64,000 nucleotides of DNA from CAYQJL01 sp964573295 (lineage in GTDB: Bacteria > Eisenbacteria > RBG-16-71-46 > CAIMUX01 > WJJG01), in NCBI GenBank assembly GCA_964573295.1, contig CAZNJE010000004.1, positions 91,356-155,355 of the forward strand, written 5' to 3'. The translations under genes and the position numbers were made by a program. Numbering within the stretch: position 1 is the first letter of the stretch; each line of letters starts with the position of its first letter. The notes under the pieces were generated by a model. That model ran no database searches and was not told where the DNA came from. It saw only the letters and a program-made list of their open reading frames with translations. Below are positions 55,685 through 64,000 of the stretch, in pieces.

Positions 55685-56251
55685 ATGAGATGGTTTGGAG
55701 AGATGGGACGTAAGGCAGTACATCTGGCTGCCATTGCGATCCCCTTCGGGCTCTATGTGCTGCCTCTCTCAGTGGGACGGCACATTCTGCTGGTGCTGAC
55801 GGTCACGAGCTTCACCATCGACCTGGTGCGGCTCAATGAGCCGCGTGTGCGGACGTTCTTCTACATTTTCTTTGGTCGACTGATACGCGACCATGAACGG
55901 TTCAACCTGCTGGGGTCGACCTACCTGTTGCTCTCCAGCCTGATCTGTGCGTACGCCTTCTCGAAACCGGTCGCCGTCGCCGCGCTCACGTTCCTGATCG
56001 CGGGGGACACGGTCGCCGCTCTGATCGGTAGGTGGATTGGGCGGGTGCGCATTTTTGGTAAGACACTCGAGGGCAGCCTGGCCTGCTTCGCCGTCTGTTT
56101 GGTGGCGGGCTGGCTGATTCCGGAGCTGACGCTCACACAGGCACTCGCGGGCGCGGCGATGGCCACGCTGGTCGAGTTGCTGCCGGTGCCCCTGGACGAC
56201 AACCTGAGGATTCCCCTCGCGGCCGGCTTTACGATGACCCTGATAGGGTAG
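55685..56251 (+). CDS. SEC59/DGK1/VTE5-like integral-membrane kinase or cytidylyltransferase-related protein
   Basis: 188 aa from ATG 55685 with GGAAAG upstream (ATG 55670 would add five residues). About six TM helices. EMGRKAVHLAAIAIPFGLYVLP at the start and AGDTVAALIGRWIGR...GKTLEGSLACFAVCLVAG match the dolichol/phytol/diacylglycerol kinase family (related to CdsA). Predicted polyprenol- or lipid-alcohol kinase; exact substrate unknown. Upstream gap (165 bp) contains TTGACC at 55609, but the spacing to TAGGCA is too short to call. Confidence 0.8.
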   Translation: MRWFGEMGRKAVHLAAIAIPFGLYVLPLSVGRHILLVLTVTSFTIDLVRLNEPRVRTFFYIFFGRLIRDHERFNLLGSTYLLLSSLICAYAFSKPVAVAALTFLIAGDTVAALIGRWIGRVRIFGKTLEGSLACFAVCLVAGWLIPELTLTQALAGAAMATLVELLPVPLDDNLRIPLAAGFTMTLIG

Positions 56252-56270
56252 CGCCGCCGGTGCAAAGATC

Positions 56271-56300
56271 TTGAATCGCACAGTGCGGCTTTGCTAGCGT
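56271..56300 (+). promoter_or_regulatory. putative promoter of secA
   Basis: TTGAAT 56271-56276, 18-bp spacer, TAGCGT 56295-56300, 61 bp before the secA ATG. Confidence 0.5.
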
Positions 56301-56361
56301 CTCCGGCGCCCTGCTCCGAGAGGTGGGCGGGCGTTTGTCTTCACAACGCAGAGAAAGCACT

Positions 56362-59300
56362 ATGATTGGAAAGCTCAGATCGGTTGCCAACAAGGCCCTG
56401 ACCTCGGTCTTCGGCACACAGTACGAGCGCAATGTCAAATCGCTCCGCCCGGTTGTTGAGCAGATCAACGAGGCTTGCGAGCGCCTGACCGAGCTGTCGG
56501 AAGAGGACCTGGTGGCGCATACCGAGCACTTTCGCGAGCGTCTGGCCGCGGGTGAGACGGTCGACGATCTGCTGGTCGAAGCTTACGCCGTGGTCAAGGA
56601 GGCCTGCCGGCGCAACGTGGGGCGTTCCTGGACCGTTGCCGGCCACGAGATGCCCTGGGACATGGTGCCCTATGATGTTCAGATCATGGGCGCGATCGTC
56701 TTGCACGAAGGCAAGATCGCCGAGATGGCCACCGGCGAAGGGAAGACCCTGGTCGCCGTCTTGCCGCTCTATCTGAACGCCCTTCCAGGCAAAGGCTGCC
56801 ACCTCGTCACCGTCAATGATTACCTCGCCAAGCGCGACAGCGAGTGGATGGGTGGGATTCTGCGCTATCTGGGCCTCACGGTGGGCTGTATCCACCACGA
56901 CATGGACAGCGCTGCCCGGCGCCAGGCCTACGGCTGCGATGTCACCTACGGGACGAACAATGAGTTTGGTTTCGACTACCTGCGCGACAACATGGCCGTC
57001 CGCAGCGCCGACCAGGTGCAGCGGGGCCATCACTTCACCATCGTTGACGAAGTCGACTCGGTTCTGATCGACGAGGCCCGGACGCCACTCATCATCTCCG
57101 GTCCGGTGGCCAGCTCGCACCAAAACTACGATGCCCTGCGCAACCCGGTCGACGGGCTGGTCCGTGCGCAGAATGTGTTGGCCGGCCGGATGATCGCCGA
57201 AGCCACCGAGCTCTTCGATCAGGCCGCCGAGGAGACCGATCAGCGCAAGGCGGCCGACCTCGAGTACCAGGGCGGGACGCGTCTGCTGCAGGTCCAGCGC
57301 GGTGCGCCCAAGAACAAGCGGTTCCTGAAGCTCCTGGCCGACCGGAATCTGAAGCCCCTGCTGCACCGGATCGAGTCCGACTACATGCGAGACAAGCGGC
57401 TGCACGTCTTGGACGAGGATCTCTACTACGCGATCGACGAAAAAGAGCACTCGATCAACCTCTCCGACAAGGGCCGCGCGCAGCTTTCCCCGAAGGACCC
57501 CGATTACTTCACGCTGCCCGACCTGGCCTCGGCCATGGGCGGGATCGACGAGGACGAGTCGCTCGATCCGAAACAGAAGGCGGCCAAGAAGGAAGAGATC
57601 CACCTCGGCTACGCCAAGAAGTCCGACGAACTCCACACGATCAACCAGCTGCTGCGCGCCTTCTGCCTCTACGAGCGCGACAACGAGTACGTGGTGCAGG
57701 ACGGCAAGGTGATGATCGTCGACGAGTTCACCGGCCGCCTGATGCCGGGCCGGCGCTTCAGCGAGGGGTTGCACCAGGCGCTCGAAGCCAAGGAGAAGGT
57801 GCGTGTCGAGGGCGAGACACAGACCTGGGCCACGATCACCCTGCAGAACTACTTCCGGCTCTATGACAAGCTCTCGGGCATGACCGGCACGGCAGAGACC
57901 GAGGCCGGGGAGTTCTTCCAGATCTACAAGCTCGATGTGGTCGTCATTCCCACCAACGAGCCGATCCGGCGACAGGACTACAACGACCAGGTCTTTCGAA
58001 CCCGGCGAGAGAAATACAACGCGATCGTCGACGAGATCGAGCGTGTGCACCAGGCGGGTCGGCCCGTGCTGGTCGGTACGGTGTCGGTGGAGGTCTCCGA
58101 GACGATCAGCCGGATGCTGAGGCGCCGCAAGATCAACCAGTCGGTCCTCAACGCCAAATTCCACCAGAGCGAGGCCGAGATCGTTCGTGAGGCGGGCCGG
58201 GCCGGTGCGGTGACGATCGCCACCAACATGGCCGGCCGCGGTACCGACATCAAGCTCGGCCCGGGCGTGGTCAAAGGACGTCACTGCTTGATCGACACGC
58301 CGCAGGGGCAGGGGGACTGCGATTTCCCGGACTCGGCCCAGGAGTGCATAGCCGACATGCCGTGCGGGCTGCATATCGTCGGGACCGAGCGCCACGACAG
58401 CCGTCGCATCGATCGCCAGCTCCGCGGTCGCGCCGGCCGCCAGGGCGATCCGGGGTCGAGCCGCTTCTTCCTCTCGCTCGAGGACGACCTGATGCGCCTG
58501 TTCATGCCCGAGCGCATGAGTGGCTTGATGGAGCGCATGGGCGTCGAAGATGGCGAGGTGATCGAGCACGGCATGGTCACCAAGGCCATCGAGCGCGCCC
58601 AGAAGAAGGTCGAAGAGCGCAACTTTGAAATTCGCAAGCATTTGCTTGAATACGATAATGTAATGAATCAACAGCGCGAGGTCATCTACGGAATTCGCAA
58701 TCAGATCCTGCAGGGCGACGACTTGAAGGAGGAGATCCTCTCGCTGATCGACGAGGCCGTCGAATCCCGCCTGGCACCGCTGGTGGCGGCCGGCAAAGAC
58801 AATAAGGATCTGGAACTTACCGAGGAAGATTCACGCGCGTTGCGGGAAGCTCTCGACGAGTTGGAGCGGATCTTCCTGACTCCGTTCCCCCTCATGCCTG
58901 ATCAGCTCGAGGAAGGCGCGGATCCGGTCGAACGAGGAATCGAGATCGGGCGGCAGGTCCACGCCGATCGCGAGACGCTCTGGGGAGAACCGATCATGCG
59001 CGAGGTGGAGCGCCACGTCTACCTGCGCATGATCGACGACAAGTGGAAGGACCATCTCTACGAGATCGACTTGCTGCGAGGGGGCATCGGCCTACGGGCG
59101 TATGGCCAGAAGGACCCACTGCAAGAGTACAAGGGGGAGGCCTTCAAGCTGTTCGAAGGTTTGATGGGGCAGATTTCCGAGGGAACTTTGCGCATGCTCT
59201 TCCGGGTACAGCTTCAAGGCCAGGCCCCACCGGAGCCTCAGCGCCAGAGTCCCGCCGGCCAGGCCGTCCACGCGGCCCCCGGGGGCATGCAGTCGTTGGC

Positions 59301-59637
59301 TCCAACGGGGGCGCAGGGCGCAGCGGGCCCCGGCGCTGCGGGAGGTGGCGGCGGAGCAGTTGCCGGCGCGGCGGGAGCGGGCGGAGCCGCTTCGGGTGCC
59401 GGACGCGGGGCGGCGCGCCAGGGTCCGACCGGCGGACCGGTGGCGGGACCCACCGGCGCGCCCATGGCCGGCCCGGTGGGGGCACCGATGGCTGGTCCCG
59501 GAGGGCGGGCCGGTGCACCCCAGGGGCCCCCACGGCCAGGGACGGTCCGGCGCGCGGACGATAAGGTCGGGCGCAACGACCCGTGCCCATGCGGCAGCGG
59601 GAAGAAGTACAAGAAATGCTGTGGTCGCAGCAGCTGA
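56362..59637 (+). CDS. secA: preprotein translocase ATPase SecA (long form)
   Basis: 1091 aa versus ~900 in E. coli. Walker A MATGEGKT (~residue 122), VTVNDYLAKRD, TNNEFGFDYLRDNM, DEVDSVLIDEARTPLIISG, MAGRGTDIKLG and QLRGRAGRQGDPGSSRFFLSLED are intact. About 100 extra residues lie after the IISG motif (KAADLEYQGGTRLLQVQRGA ... DEDESLDPKQKAAKKEE), as in FCB-type SecA. The C-terminus has a ~120-residue Gly/Ala/Pro low-complexity linker with GAPMAGP repeats, then the zinc-binding SEC-C tail DPCPCGSGKKYKKCCG. Drives Sec export. RBS weak (GAGAAAG). Confidence 0.96.
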   Translation: MIGKLRSVANKALTSVFGTQYERNVKSLRPVVEQINEACERLTELSEEDLVAHTEHFRERLAAGETVDDLLVEAYAVVKEACRRNVGRSWTVAGHEMPWDMVPYDVQIMGAIVLHEGKIAEMATGEGKTLVAVLPLYLNALPGKGCHLVTVNDYLAKRDSEWMGGILRYLGLTVGCIHHDMDSAARRQAYGCDVTYGTNNEFGFDYLRDNMAVRSADQVQRGHHFTIVDEVDSVLIDEARTPLIISGPVASSHQNYDALRNPVDGLVRAQNVLAGRMIAEATELFDQAAEETDQRKAADLEYQGGTRLLQVQRGAPKNKRFLKLLADRNLKPLLHRIESDYMRDKRLHVLDEDLYYAIDEKEHSINLSDKGRAQLSPKDPDYFTLPDLASAMGGIDEDESLDPKQKAAKKEEIHLGYAKKSDELHTINQLLRAFCLYERDNEYVVQDGKVMIVDEFTGRLMPGRRFSEGLHQALEAKEKVRVEGETQTWATITLQNYFRLYDKLSGMTGTAETEAGEFFQIYKLDVVVIPTNEPIRRQDYNDQVFRTRREKYNAIVDEIERVHQAGRPVLVGTVSVEVSETISRMLRRRKINQSVLNAKFHQSEAEIVREAGRAGAVTIATNMAGRGTDIKLGPGVVKGRHCLIDTPQGQGDCDFPDSAQECIADMPCGLHIVGTERHDSRRIDRQLRGRAGRQGDPGSSRFFLSLEDDLMRLFMPERMSGLMERMGVEDGEVIEHGMVTKAIERAQKKVEERNFEIRKHLLEYDNVMNQQREVIYGIRNQILQGDDLKEEILSLIDEAVESRLAPLVAAGKDNKDLELTEEDSRALREALDELERIFLTPFPLMPDQLEEGADPVERGIEIGRQVHADRETLWGEPIMREVERHVYLRMIDDKWKDHLYEIDLLRGGIGLRAYGQKDPLQEYKGEAFKLFEGLMGQISEGTLRMLFRVQLQGQAPPEPQRQSPAGQAVHAAPGGMQSLAPTGAQGAAGPGAAGGGGGAVAGAAGAGGAASGAGRGAARQGPTGGPVAGPTGAPMAGPVGAPMAGPGGRAGAPQGPPRPGTVRRADDKVGRNDPCPCGSGKKYKKCCGRSS

Positions 59638-59655
59638 CGGCATAGGCCCTGCCCG

Positions 59656-59739
59656 GGCACGGAACAGCGCTGCCCGGAAGCCGAGCGGCGTTGCCCACAA
59701 GCCGAGCGGCGTTACCCAGAAGTCGAGCGGCGTCATTCG
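59656..59739. repeat. 21-bp tandem repeat array between secA and topA, 4 copies
   Basis: Units start at 59656 (degenerate), 59677, 59698 and 59719, with the core AAGCCGAGCGGCGTT. Begins 18 bp after the secA stop. Confidence 0.88.
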
Positions 59740-59802
59740 CAAACGGGACGACACCGCCGTGAGGATGCAAAGCGACCCTTCTGACCCTTCTGGAGGAGAA
59801 GC

Positions 59803-62079
59803 ATGCGCAAAGGGCTCATTATCGTCGAGTCCCCCGCGAAGGCGCGGACGATCACCCGCATGGCCGGCAAAGGTTATCAGGTTCTGGCCTCGAACGGCCA
59901 TGTGCGTGATCTGCCCAAGAGCAAGCTAGGGGTCGACCTGGAGAACGGCTTCGAGCCCCACTACGTCACGATCCGGTCGAAGAGCAAGGTCATCAATCAG
60001 TTGCGGGAGAAGGCCTCCAACGTCGACGAGATCTACTTGGCTCCCGACCCCGATCGCGAGGGAGAGGCCATTGCCTGGCACCTGATGGAGGTTCTCAAGC
60101 AGAGCAAGCGACCATTCCGCCGGCTCGTATTCCATGAGATCACCGAGCGGGCGATCCAGGAGGCTCTGGCATCTCCGCGGGAGATCAATATGGACAAGGT
60201 CAACGCGCAGCAGGCTCGCCGCGTGCTCGACCGTCTCGTGGGCTACCAGCTCTCGCCGGTTCTGTGGAAGACGATCCGCTACGGACTGAGCGCAGGACGG
60301 GTGCAGTCGGTGGCGTTGCGGCTGATCGTGGACCGGGAGGCCGAGATCGCTGCCTTCACCCCCGAGGAGTACTGGACGATTCATGCGGTGGTCTCCGACG
60401 GCGGCGCAGCCAGCATGGAAATGGGCCTCGTGTCGTGGGAGGGGGCCAAGCCGCGTCTCAAGAACGAACAAGAAGCCCAGGCGGTGCTCGACCGCTTGGC
60501 GGACAAGCCGCTGACGATCCAGTCGATCGCGACGAAGCGGCGGCGCCGGAATCCGTCAGCGCCCTTCATTACCAGCACCCTCCAGCAGGATGCCTTCCGG
60601 GCTTTGCGCTTCAGCAGCAAGAAGACGATGCAGATTGCGCAGGAGCTCTACGAAGGACTCCCGATTGGGGAGGAGGGCACCGTCGGGCTCATCACCTACA
60701 TGCGTACCGACTCCACCCGGATCGCCGATGAGGCGATCGGGGAAGTGCGCGGCTTCATCGAGTCGACCTTCGGGCAACGCTACCTCCCCGAGAAGCCGAA
60801 CGTCTATCGCAAGAAGACTCGGTCGCAAGACGCCCACGAGGCCATCCGGCCCACCAGCTCGAGCCGTTCGCCCGAAGCGCTCGCCAGGTACCTCAGCGCG
60901 GATCAGCTCAAGCTCTATCGCTTGATTTGGAACCGGTTCGTGGCAAGCCAGATGCGCCCCCAGGAGCTGGATATCACTACTGTCGACGCCGGCGCCGCCG
61001 AAGGCATCTTCCGCGCCACCGGGCGGGTGGTCGCCTTCGACGGTTTCACCCGACTCTACGAGAGCAGCGACCGCGGGGCGAATCGGGAGCGCAAGGGCGG
61101 CAACGAGAAGAATGGCGACGAGGAGAAGTTGGTTGATTTGCTGCCGGGGTTGAGAGAGGGGCAGGCGCTTGCGGTCAACGAACTGCGCAAGGACCAGCAC
61201 TTTACCGAGCCGCCCCCGCGCTATTCGGAGGCATCGCTCATCCGAGCTCTGGAGGAGAATGGGATCGGCCGGCCGAGCACCTACTCGACGATCGTCAGTA
61301 CGATCCTGACACGGGACTACGTCCGTCGCGACAAGGGACGTCTATTCCCAACGGACCTGGGAGTGACGGTGACGGGTCTGCTGGTCGAGAACTTCGAGCG
61401 CATCATGAATGTCGACTTCACCGCGCACATGGAAGAGGAGCTCGACTCGGTCGAGGCCGGCCAGGACGCGTGGGAGAAGGTGGTGCGCGAATTCTATGAG
61501 CCCTTCGCCGCGAGTCTGCACGTGGCCGAGAGCAAGGTGAAGGAACTCAAAGCCTCGGTCCAAGTCGAGACCGACCAGGTCTGTTCCGAGTGCGGGGCCA
61601 AGATGGTGCGCAAGTTCGGGCGCAATGGCCCTTTCCTGGCCTGTTCGCGCTATCCGGAGTGCAAGCACACGGAGCCGCTGAGCGAGGATGAGAAGCCCAA
61701 GCCTACCGACCATCCGTGTCCTACCTGTGGCACTCCGATGATGATTCGAACCGGCCGTTACGGCCGGTTCCTGGCCTGCAGCCGTTACCCGGACTGCAAG
61801 ACCACCCTGCCCGTGCCCGTGGGGGTCGACTGCCCTGAGGAAGGCTGCGCGGGCAAGCTCGTGGAGAAACGCACACGTGGTGGACGGGTGTTCTATGGTT
61901 GCGATGCCTACCCGAAGTGCAGGTATGCCCTCTGGGACCTGCCCGTGAACCGGCCGTGTCCCGCCTGCGGCCACCCGTTCATGGTGGCGAAAGAGACTCG
62001 CCGCGAAGGGCCCCACTACGCATGCCCGAAGTGCAAGATCCACGTTCCACGGGAACACGAAGAGGAAGAGGCGAGCTAG
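59803..62079 (+). CDS. topA: DNA topoisomerase I
   Basis: 758 aa. ATG 59803 follows GGAGGAG. TOPRIM domain (IIVESPAKARTI; APDPDREGEAIAWHL), SAGRVQSVALRL, and catalytic Tyr299 in GLITYMRTDST. RPTSSSRSPEAL and GRPSTYSTIVSTI are typical of the core. The C-terminus has about four four-Cys zinc ribbons (CSECG...CSRYPEC; CPTCG...CSRYPDC; CPEEGC...CDAYPKC; CPACG...CPKC). Relaxes negative supercoils. Confidence 0.96.
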   Translation: MRKGLIIVESPAKARTITRMAGKGYQVLASNGHVRDLPKSKLGVDLENGFEPHYVTIRSKSKVINQLREKASNVDEIYLAPDPDREGEAIAWHLMEVLKQSKRPFRRLVFHEITERAIQEALASPREINMDKVNAQQARRVLDRLVGYQLSPVLWKTIRYGLSAGRVQSVALRLIVDREAEIAAFTPEEYWTIHAVVSDGGAASMEMGLVSWEGAKPRLKNEQEAQAVLDRLADKPLTIQSIATKRRRRNPSAPFITSTLQQDAFRALRFSSKKTMQIAQELYEGLPIGEEGTVGLITYMRTDSTRIADEAIGEVRGFIESTFGQRYLPEKPNVYRKKTRSQDAHEAIRPTSSSRSPEALARYLSADQLKLYRLIWNRFVASQMRPQELDITTVDAGAAEGIFRATGRVVAFDGFTRLYESSDRGANRERKGGNEKNGDEEKLVDLLPGLREGQALAVNELRKDQHFTEPPPRYSEASLIRALEENGIGRPSTYSTIVSTILTRDYVRRDKGRLFPTDLGVTVTGLLVENFERIMNVDFTAHMEEELDSVEAGQDAWEKVVREFYEPFAASLHVAESKVKELKASVQVETDQVCSECGAKMVRKFGRNGPFLACSRYPECKHTEPLSEDEKPKPTDHPCPTCGTPMMIRTGRYGRFLACSRYPDCKTTLPVPVGVDCPEEGCAGKLVEKRTRGGRVFYGCDAYPKCRYALWDLPVNRPCPACGHPFMVAKETRREGPHYACPKCKIHVPREHEEEEAS

Positions 62080-62108
62080 GACGGAAGCCCGAGACGTGAC
62101 ACGGCGAG

Positions 62109-62238
62109 GGACCCGAGTCCTGGACCCGAGGTGTGGACCCGAGGTGTGGACCCGAGGCGCGGACCCGAGGCGCGGACCCGAGGGGCGGACCCGAGGCGTG
62201 GACCCGAGGCGTGGACCCGAGGCGTGGACCCGAGGCGC
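62109..62238. repeat. 13-bp tandem repeat array between topA and xerC, 10 copies
   Basis: GGACCCGAGGYGY repeats with ACCCGAG at 62111, 62124, 62137, 62150, 62163, 62176, 62189, 62202, 62215 and 62228. It ends four bases before the xerC ATG and keeps the xerC frame open upstream. Confidence 0.95.
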
Positions 62239-62242
62239 GAGC

Positions 62243-63277
62243 ATGGAGACGACCGACGCTACCCTGCGGGCCGCAGTGAGCGGTTTCGAACGTCAGCTCC
62301 GGCACCTGGAAGGCCGCAGTGAGCGCACGATTACGGCCTACCTTGCCGATCTTGCTGGCTTCTTTGCGTTCCTGTGCGAACGCACCGGCCGGCCGGCAGC
62401 GCTGGGGGATCTCGACGCGGCCCACCTCCAGCTGTGGATGGCCGCCCAGCATGCCAGCGGCGCTCGGCCGCGCAGCATTCAGCGTCGGCGCAGCGCACTG
62501 CGGCGATTCCTGGACTATCTGGTGCGTGCCGATCTCGCGCTCGAGAACCCCGCCCAAGCACTTCCGGCCCCGAAAGTGGGACGGAGCTTGCCGCGCAGCC
62601 TGTCGAGCGAGCGTCTGGTGGCGCGCCTGGAAGAACTCGCCGGGGGGGAGGACCCCATCGAGTTGCGCGATTGGACGATTTGCGAACTACTCTACGGTAC
62701 GGGGCTACGCGTCTCCGAGCTAGCGGCCTGCAACCTGCCCGATCTGGACTTGAGGCGTGGGTGGCTGAGAGTGCGGGGGAAGGGCGCCCGCGAGCGTGTG
62801 GTTTGCTTTGGCCAAGCCGCGCAGGGAGCGCTTCGCATCTACCTCAAGGCACGGGGTCGGCTGCGGGAGGGGCATCGGCCGGGGCATCGATCCGGATATC
62901 AAACCGGACATCAATCCGGACATCTGCTCGAACATCAGCCTGGACACGCTGCCGGCGAGGTCGAGGAAGCTCTCCTGTTGAATGCCCGCGGAACCAGGCT
63001 CTCGGTGCGTTCGATCCAGCGCATCGTCCAGCGCCGCCTATCCGACCCGGTGCTCGGTGAGGTGCACCCCCACCTGTTGCGTCACAGCTTCGCAACCCAC
63101 ATGCTCGACCGCGGCGCGGATCTACGGGCGATTCAAGCGTTGCTCGGCCACCGCAGCCTCAACACGACCCAGCTCTACACGCACCTCTCCACGGCACAGC
63201 TACGCCGCGCCTTCGACCAGGCCCACCCGCGCGCGGAAGGCTCTCCTTCCTGCGCGCCGTCGGTCACCAGACCCTAG
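62243..63277 (+). CDS. xerC: XerC/XerD-type tyrosine recombinase with repeat insert
   Basis: 344 aa from ATG 62243. An upstream in-frame GTG (62096) would translate the 13-bp array into low-complexity TRGADPRRGPE and is rejected as start. SAM-like N-terminal domain (FERQLRHLEGRSERTITAYLADLAGFFAF), then the catalytic domain: Arg in YGTGLRVSELAACNLPDLDL, Lys in VRGKGARERVV, HPHLLRHSFATHML (HxxR), GHRSLNTTQLYTHLS with nucleophile Tyr312. Between the beta-sheet Lys region and the HxxR box lies a 28-residue insert of seven tetrapeptides (GHRP, GHRS, GYQT, GHQS...). Chromosome-dimer resolution is likely, though a second Xer cannot be excluded. The RBS is poor. Confidence 0.9.
   Translation: METTDATLRAAVSGFERQLRHLEGRSERTITAYLADLAGFFAFLCERTGRPAALGDLDAAHLQLWMAAQHASGARPRSIQRRRSALRRFLDYLVRADLALENPAQALPAPKVGRSLPRSLSSERLVARLEELAGGEDPIELRDWTICELLYGTGLRVSELAACNLPDLDLRRGWLRVRGKGARERVVCFGQAAQGALRIYLKARGRLREGHRPGHRSGYQTGHQSGHLLEHQPGHAAGEVEEALLLNARGTRLSVRSIQRIVQRRLSDPVLGEVHPHLLRHSFATHMLDRGADLRAIQALLGHRSLNTTQLYTHLSTAQLRRAFDQAHPRAEGSPSCAPSVTRP
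62870..62953. repeat. in-frame 12-bp tandem repeat in xerC, 7 copies
   Basis: Encodes GHRP-GHRS-GYQT-GHQS-GHLL-EHQP-GHAA inside the catalytic domain, downstream of the catalytic Lys strand. Confidence 0.88.
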
Positions 63278-63755
63278 GGCCGACATCGGTCGAGCCCCCA
63301 GCACCCCGCGCGCATGCCACCCGTGCCCCGCGTGCATACCGAACGATCCAGTTGATTCCCGTTGGATCACCGCTGGTCTGAAGACTTGGCACGGGCGAAT
63401 CGCGTAAGTCCCTATGTGGCAATCAATTGGCCTTGGATTCCGGAATCGTGCGCTAATTGCTTGTGATAAAGTGACTTGCGGCGTGTTCGTTGGTCGATGC
63501 TTCGTGCGGGCCAAGCGGGAATGGAGAACGCGAATAACCGCAGCGGCGCGTCTGAACCCGGGCTGCTGGGCACCCATACCTGTCGCTGGGAGCGCCACGA
63601 AATCCGTTGGTGACGCTCTATGCGGGAGAATGGGTGGAAAAAAGCTCCGTGCTGGGCCTAGTACCCCCTGTTCGACCGGGGTGCGAAGTTGGTAGATTCG
63701 GTAGGCCGATCCCATGGCGCGAAGGGCGCGGTGGAGGTGGGGCAGGAGAGGTAAC
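63278..63755. other. 478-bp low-coding region at the right end
   Basis: No convincing gene on either strand. Composition shifts to AT-richer stretches (around 63405-63475 and 63615-63655) unlike the rest of the window, suggesting a regulatory or RNA-like segment. I could not match it to tRNA, RNase P, tmRNA, SRP or a riboswitch by eye. Confidence 0.5.
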
Positions 63756-64000
63756 GTGGTTCCAAGATCCAGTCAGCAAGGCAAGTACGACATTCCATCT
63801 GGCGCCGGCTCTCAGGGCGGTCAAGCGTTAGAGCGCCTCCGTCACCAGCCGCGCATTGGCGAGTCCCCAGGCGAGCACACATGCGACCACGCCGGCAAGC
63901 ACACACGCGACCACGCCGGCAAGCACACATGCGACCACGCCGGCAAGCACACATGCGACCACGCCGGCAAGCACACACGCGACCACGCCGGCAAGCACAC
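63756..64000 (+). CDS. possible partial gene with His/Asp-rich octapeptide repeats, cut by the window end
   Basis: GTG 63756 sits five bases after AGGAGAGG and opens a frame to the window edge: VVPRSSQQGKYDIPSGAGSQ ... RLRHQPRIGESPGE, then HTCDHAGK/HTRDHAGK octapeptides. ATG 63714 is a second in-frame start. The repeat part is the 24-bp array. It could equally be another intergenic array with a chance open frame; the sequence beyond 64000 would decide. Confidence 0.35.
   Translation, partial: MVPRSSQQGKYDIPSGAGSQGGQALERLRHQPRIGESPGEHTCDHAGKHTRDHAGKHTCDHAGKHTCDHAGKHTRDHAGKH
63875..64000. repeat. 24-bp tandem repeat array, >5 copies, running off the window
   Basis: Units of 24 bp with the core GCGACCACGCCGGCAAG start at 63875, 63899, 63923, 63947 and 63971, varying only at one C/T position. 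The array continues past the right edge. There is no spacer, so it is not CRISPR. Confidence 0.95.

Noticed and set aside
56341..58671. Long open frame (776 aa) antisense to secA
   Set aside because: It mirrors secA codons in a GC-rich gene, has no RBS or recognisable domain, and secA motifs are intact on the other strand.
62096..62242. N-terminal extension of XerC from GTG 62096
   Set aside because: It would consist almost only of the translated 13-bp array; family homology starts after ATG 62243.
63668..63684. tRNA T-arm-like GTTCGACC
   Set aside because: The base pairing with G53 fails and no acceptor or anticodon arm can be drawn around it.
63200..63715. Minus-strand gene in the right-end gap
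   Set aside because: Overlaps the xerC 3' end, lacks RBS and any recognisable domain.
63875..64000. CRISPR array
   Set aside because: Units are directly adjacent with no unique spacers, and no cas gene is near.

Overview
The window is about 64 kb of GC-rich DNA with long, closely packed operons, from a diderm (Gram-negative) bacterium. Evidence for the envelope type is an LPS heptosyltransferase, ExbB/ExbD/TonB, TolC, a PorV-type outer-membrane protein and an Omp85-like barrel. The PorV-like protein, a secreted metalloprotease ending in a FlgD/type IX-sorting-like domain, split glycine decarboxylase genes and a COX24-type mini ribosomal protein together suggest a high-GC member of the FCB superphylum (an Eisenbacteria- or Krumholzibacteriota-like lineage). 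That placement is inference. A run of ten Ns at 44920-44929 marks a scaffold join, so this is probably a draft or metagenome assembly.

Layout. 0-5.4 kb: a beta-propeller/beta-barrel protein entering from the left edge, a multi-TM TPR protein, and a WaaF-GmhB heptose fusion. 5.4-8.7 kb (minus strand): a DUF4388 protein and a zinc-ribbon/TPR membrane protein. 8.9-11.6 kb: exbB-exbD-exbD-tonB with its own promoter and intrinsic terminator. 11.7-21 kb: tolC-macA-ATPase-permease-permease tripartite efflux genes followed by uvrA. 21-25.7 kb: the glycine cleavage genes gcvT-gcvH-gcvPA-gcvPB. 25.7-30 kb: a membrane PH-like protein, a small coiled-coil protein, a GlmL/MutL-type ASKHA ATPase and a KOW-domain protein. 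30.4-34.6 kb: a cold-shock protein and a giant Ig-like lipoprotein. 34.7-38.5 kb: a DMT transporter (minus), HU, a 32-aa COX24-like protein and RNase R. 38.7-47.3 kb: PilZ, PorV-like, BON, TPR, degenerate-PP2C/PEGA and metalloprotease genes. 47.5-63.3 kb: comEC, purC, purH, slt, a DGK1-like protein, secA, topA and xerC. The last 0.7 kb is mostly non-coding.

The most unusual feature of the window is its many locus-specific short tandem repeats. About a dozen intergenic junctions carry a private array (period 8-44 bp), very often with the upstream gene's stop codon inside the first copy. Six further arrays lie inside genes, and all of those have periods divisible by three and encode hydrophilic linkers. 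Each array differs in sequence from all the others. At uvrA the post-stop copy still encodes a recognisable duplicate of the protein's C-terminus. Several promoters fit a common pattern, TTGAC(C) - about 17 bp - TAnnGT or TATnnT. I saw no tRNA, rRNA, CRISPR, IS element or prophage.
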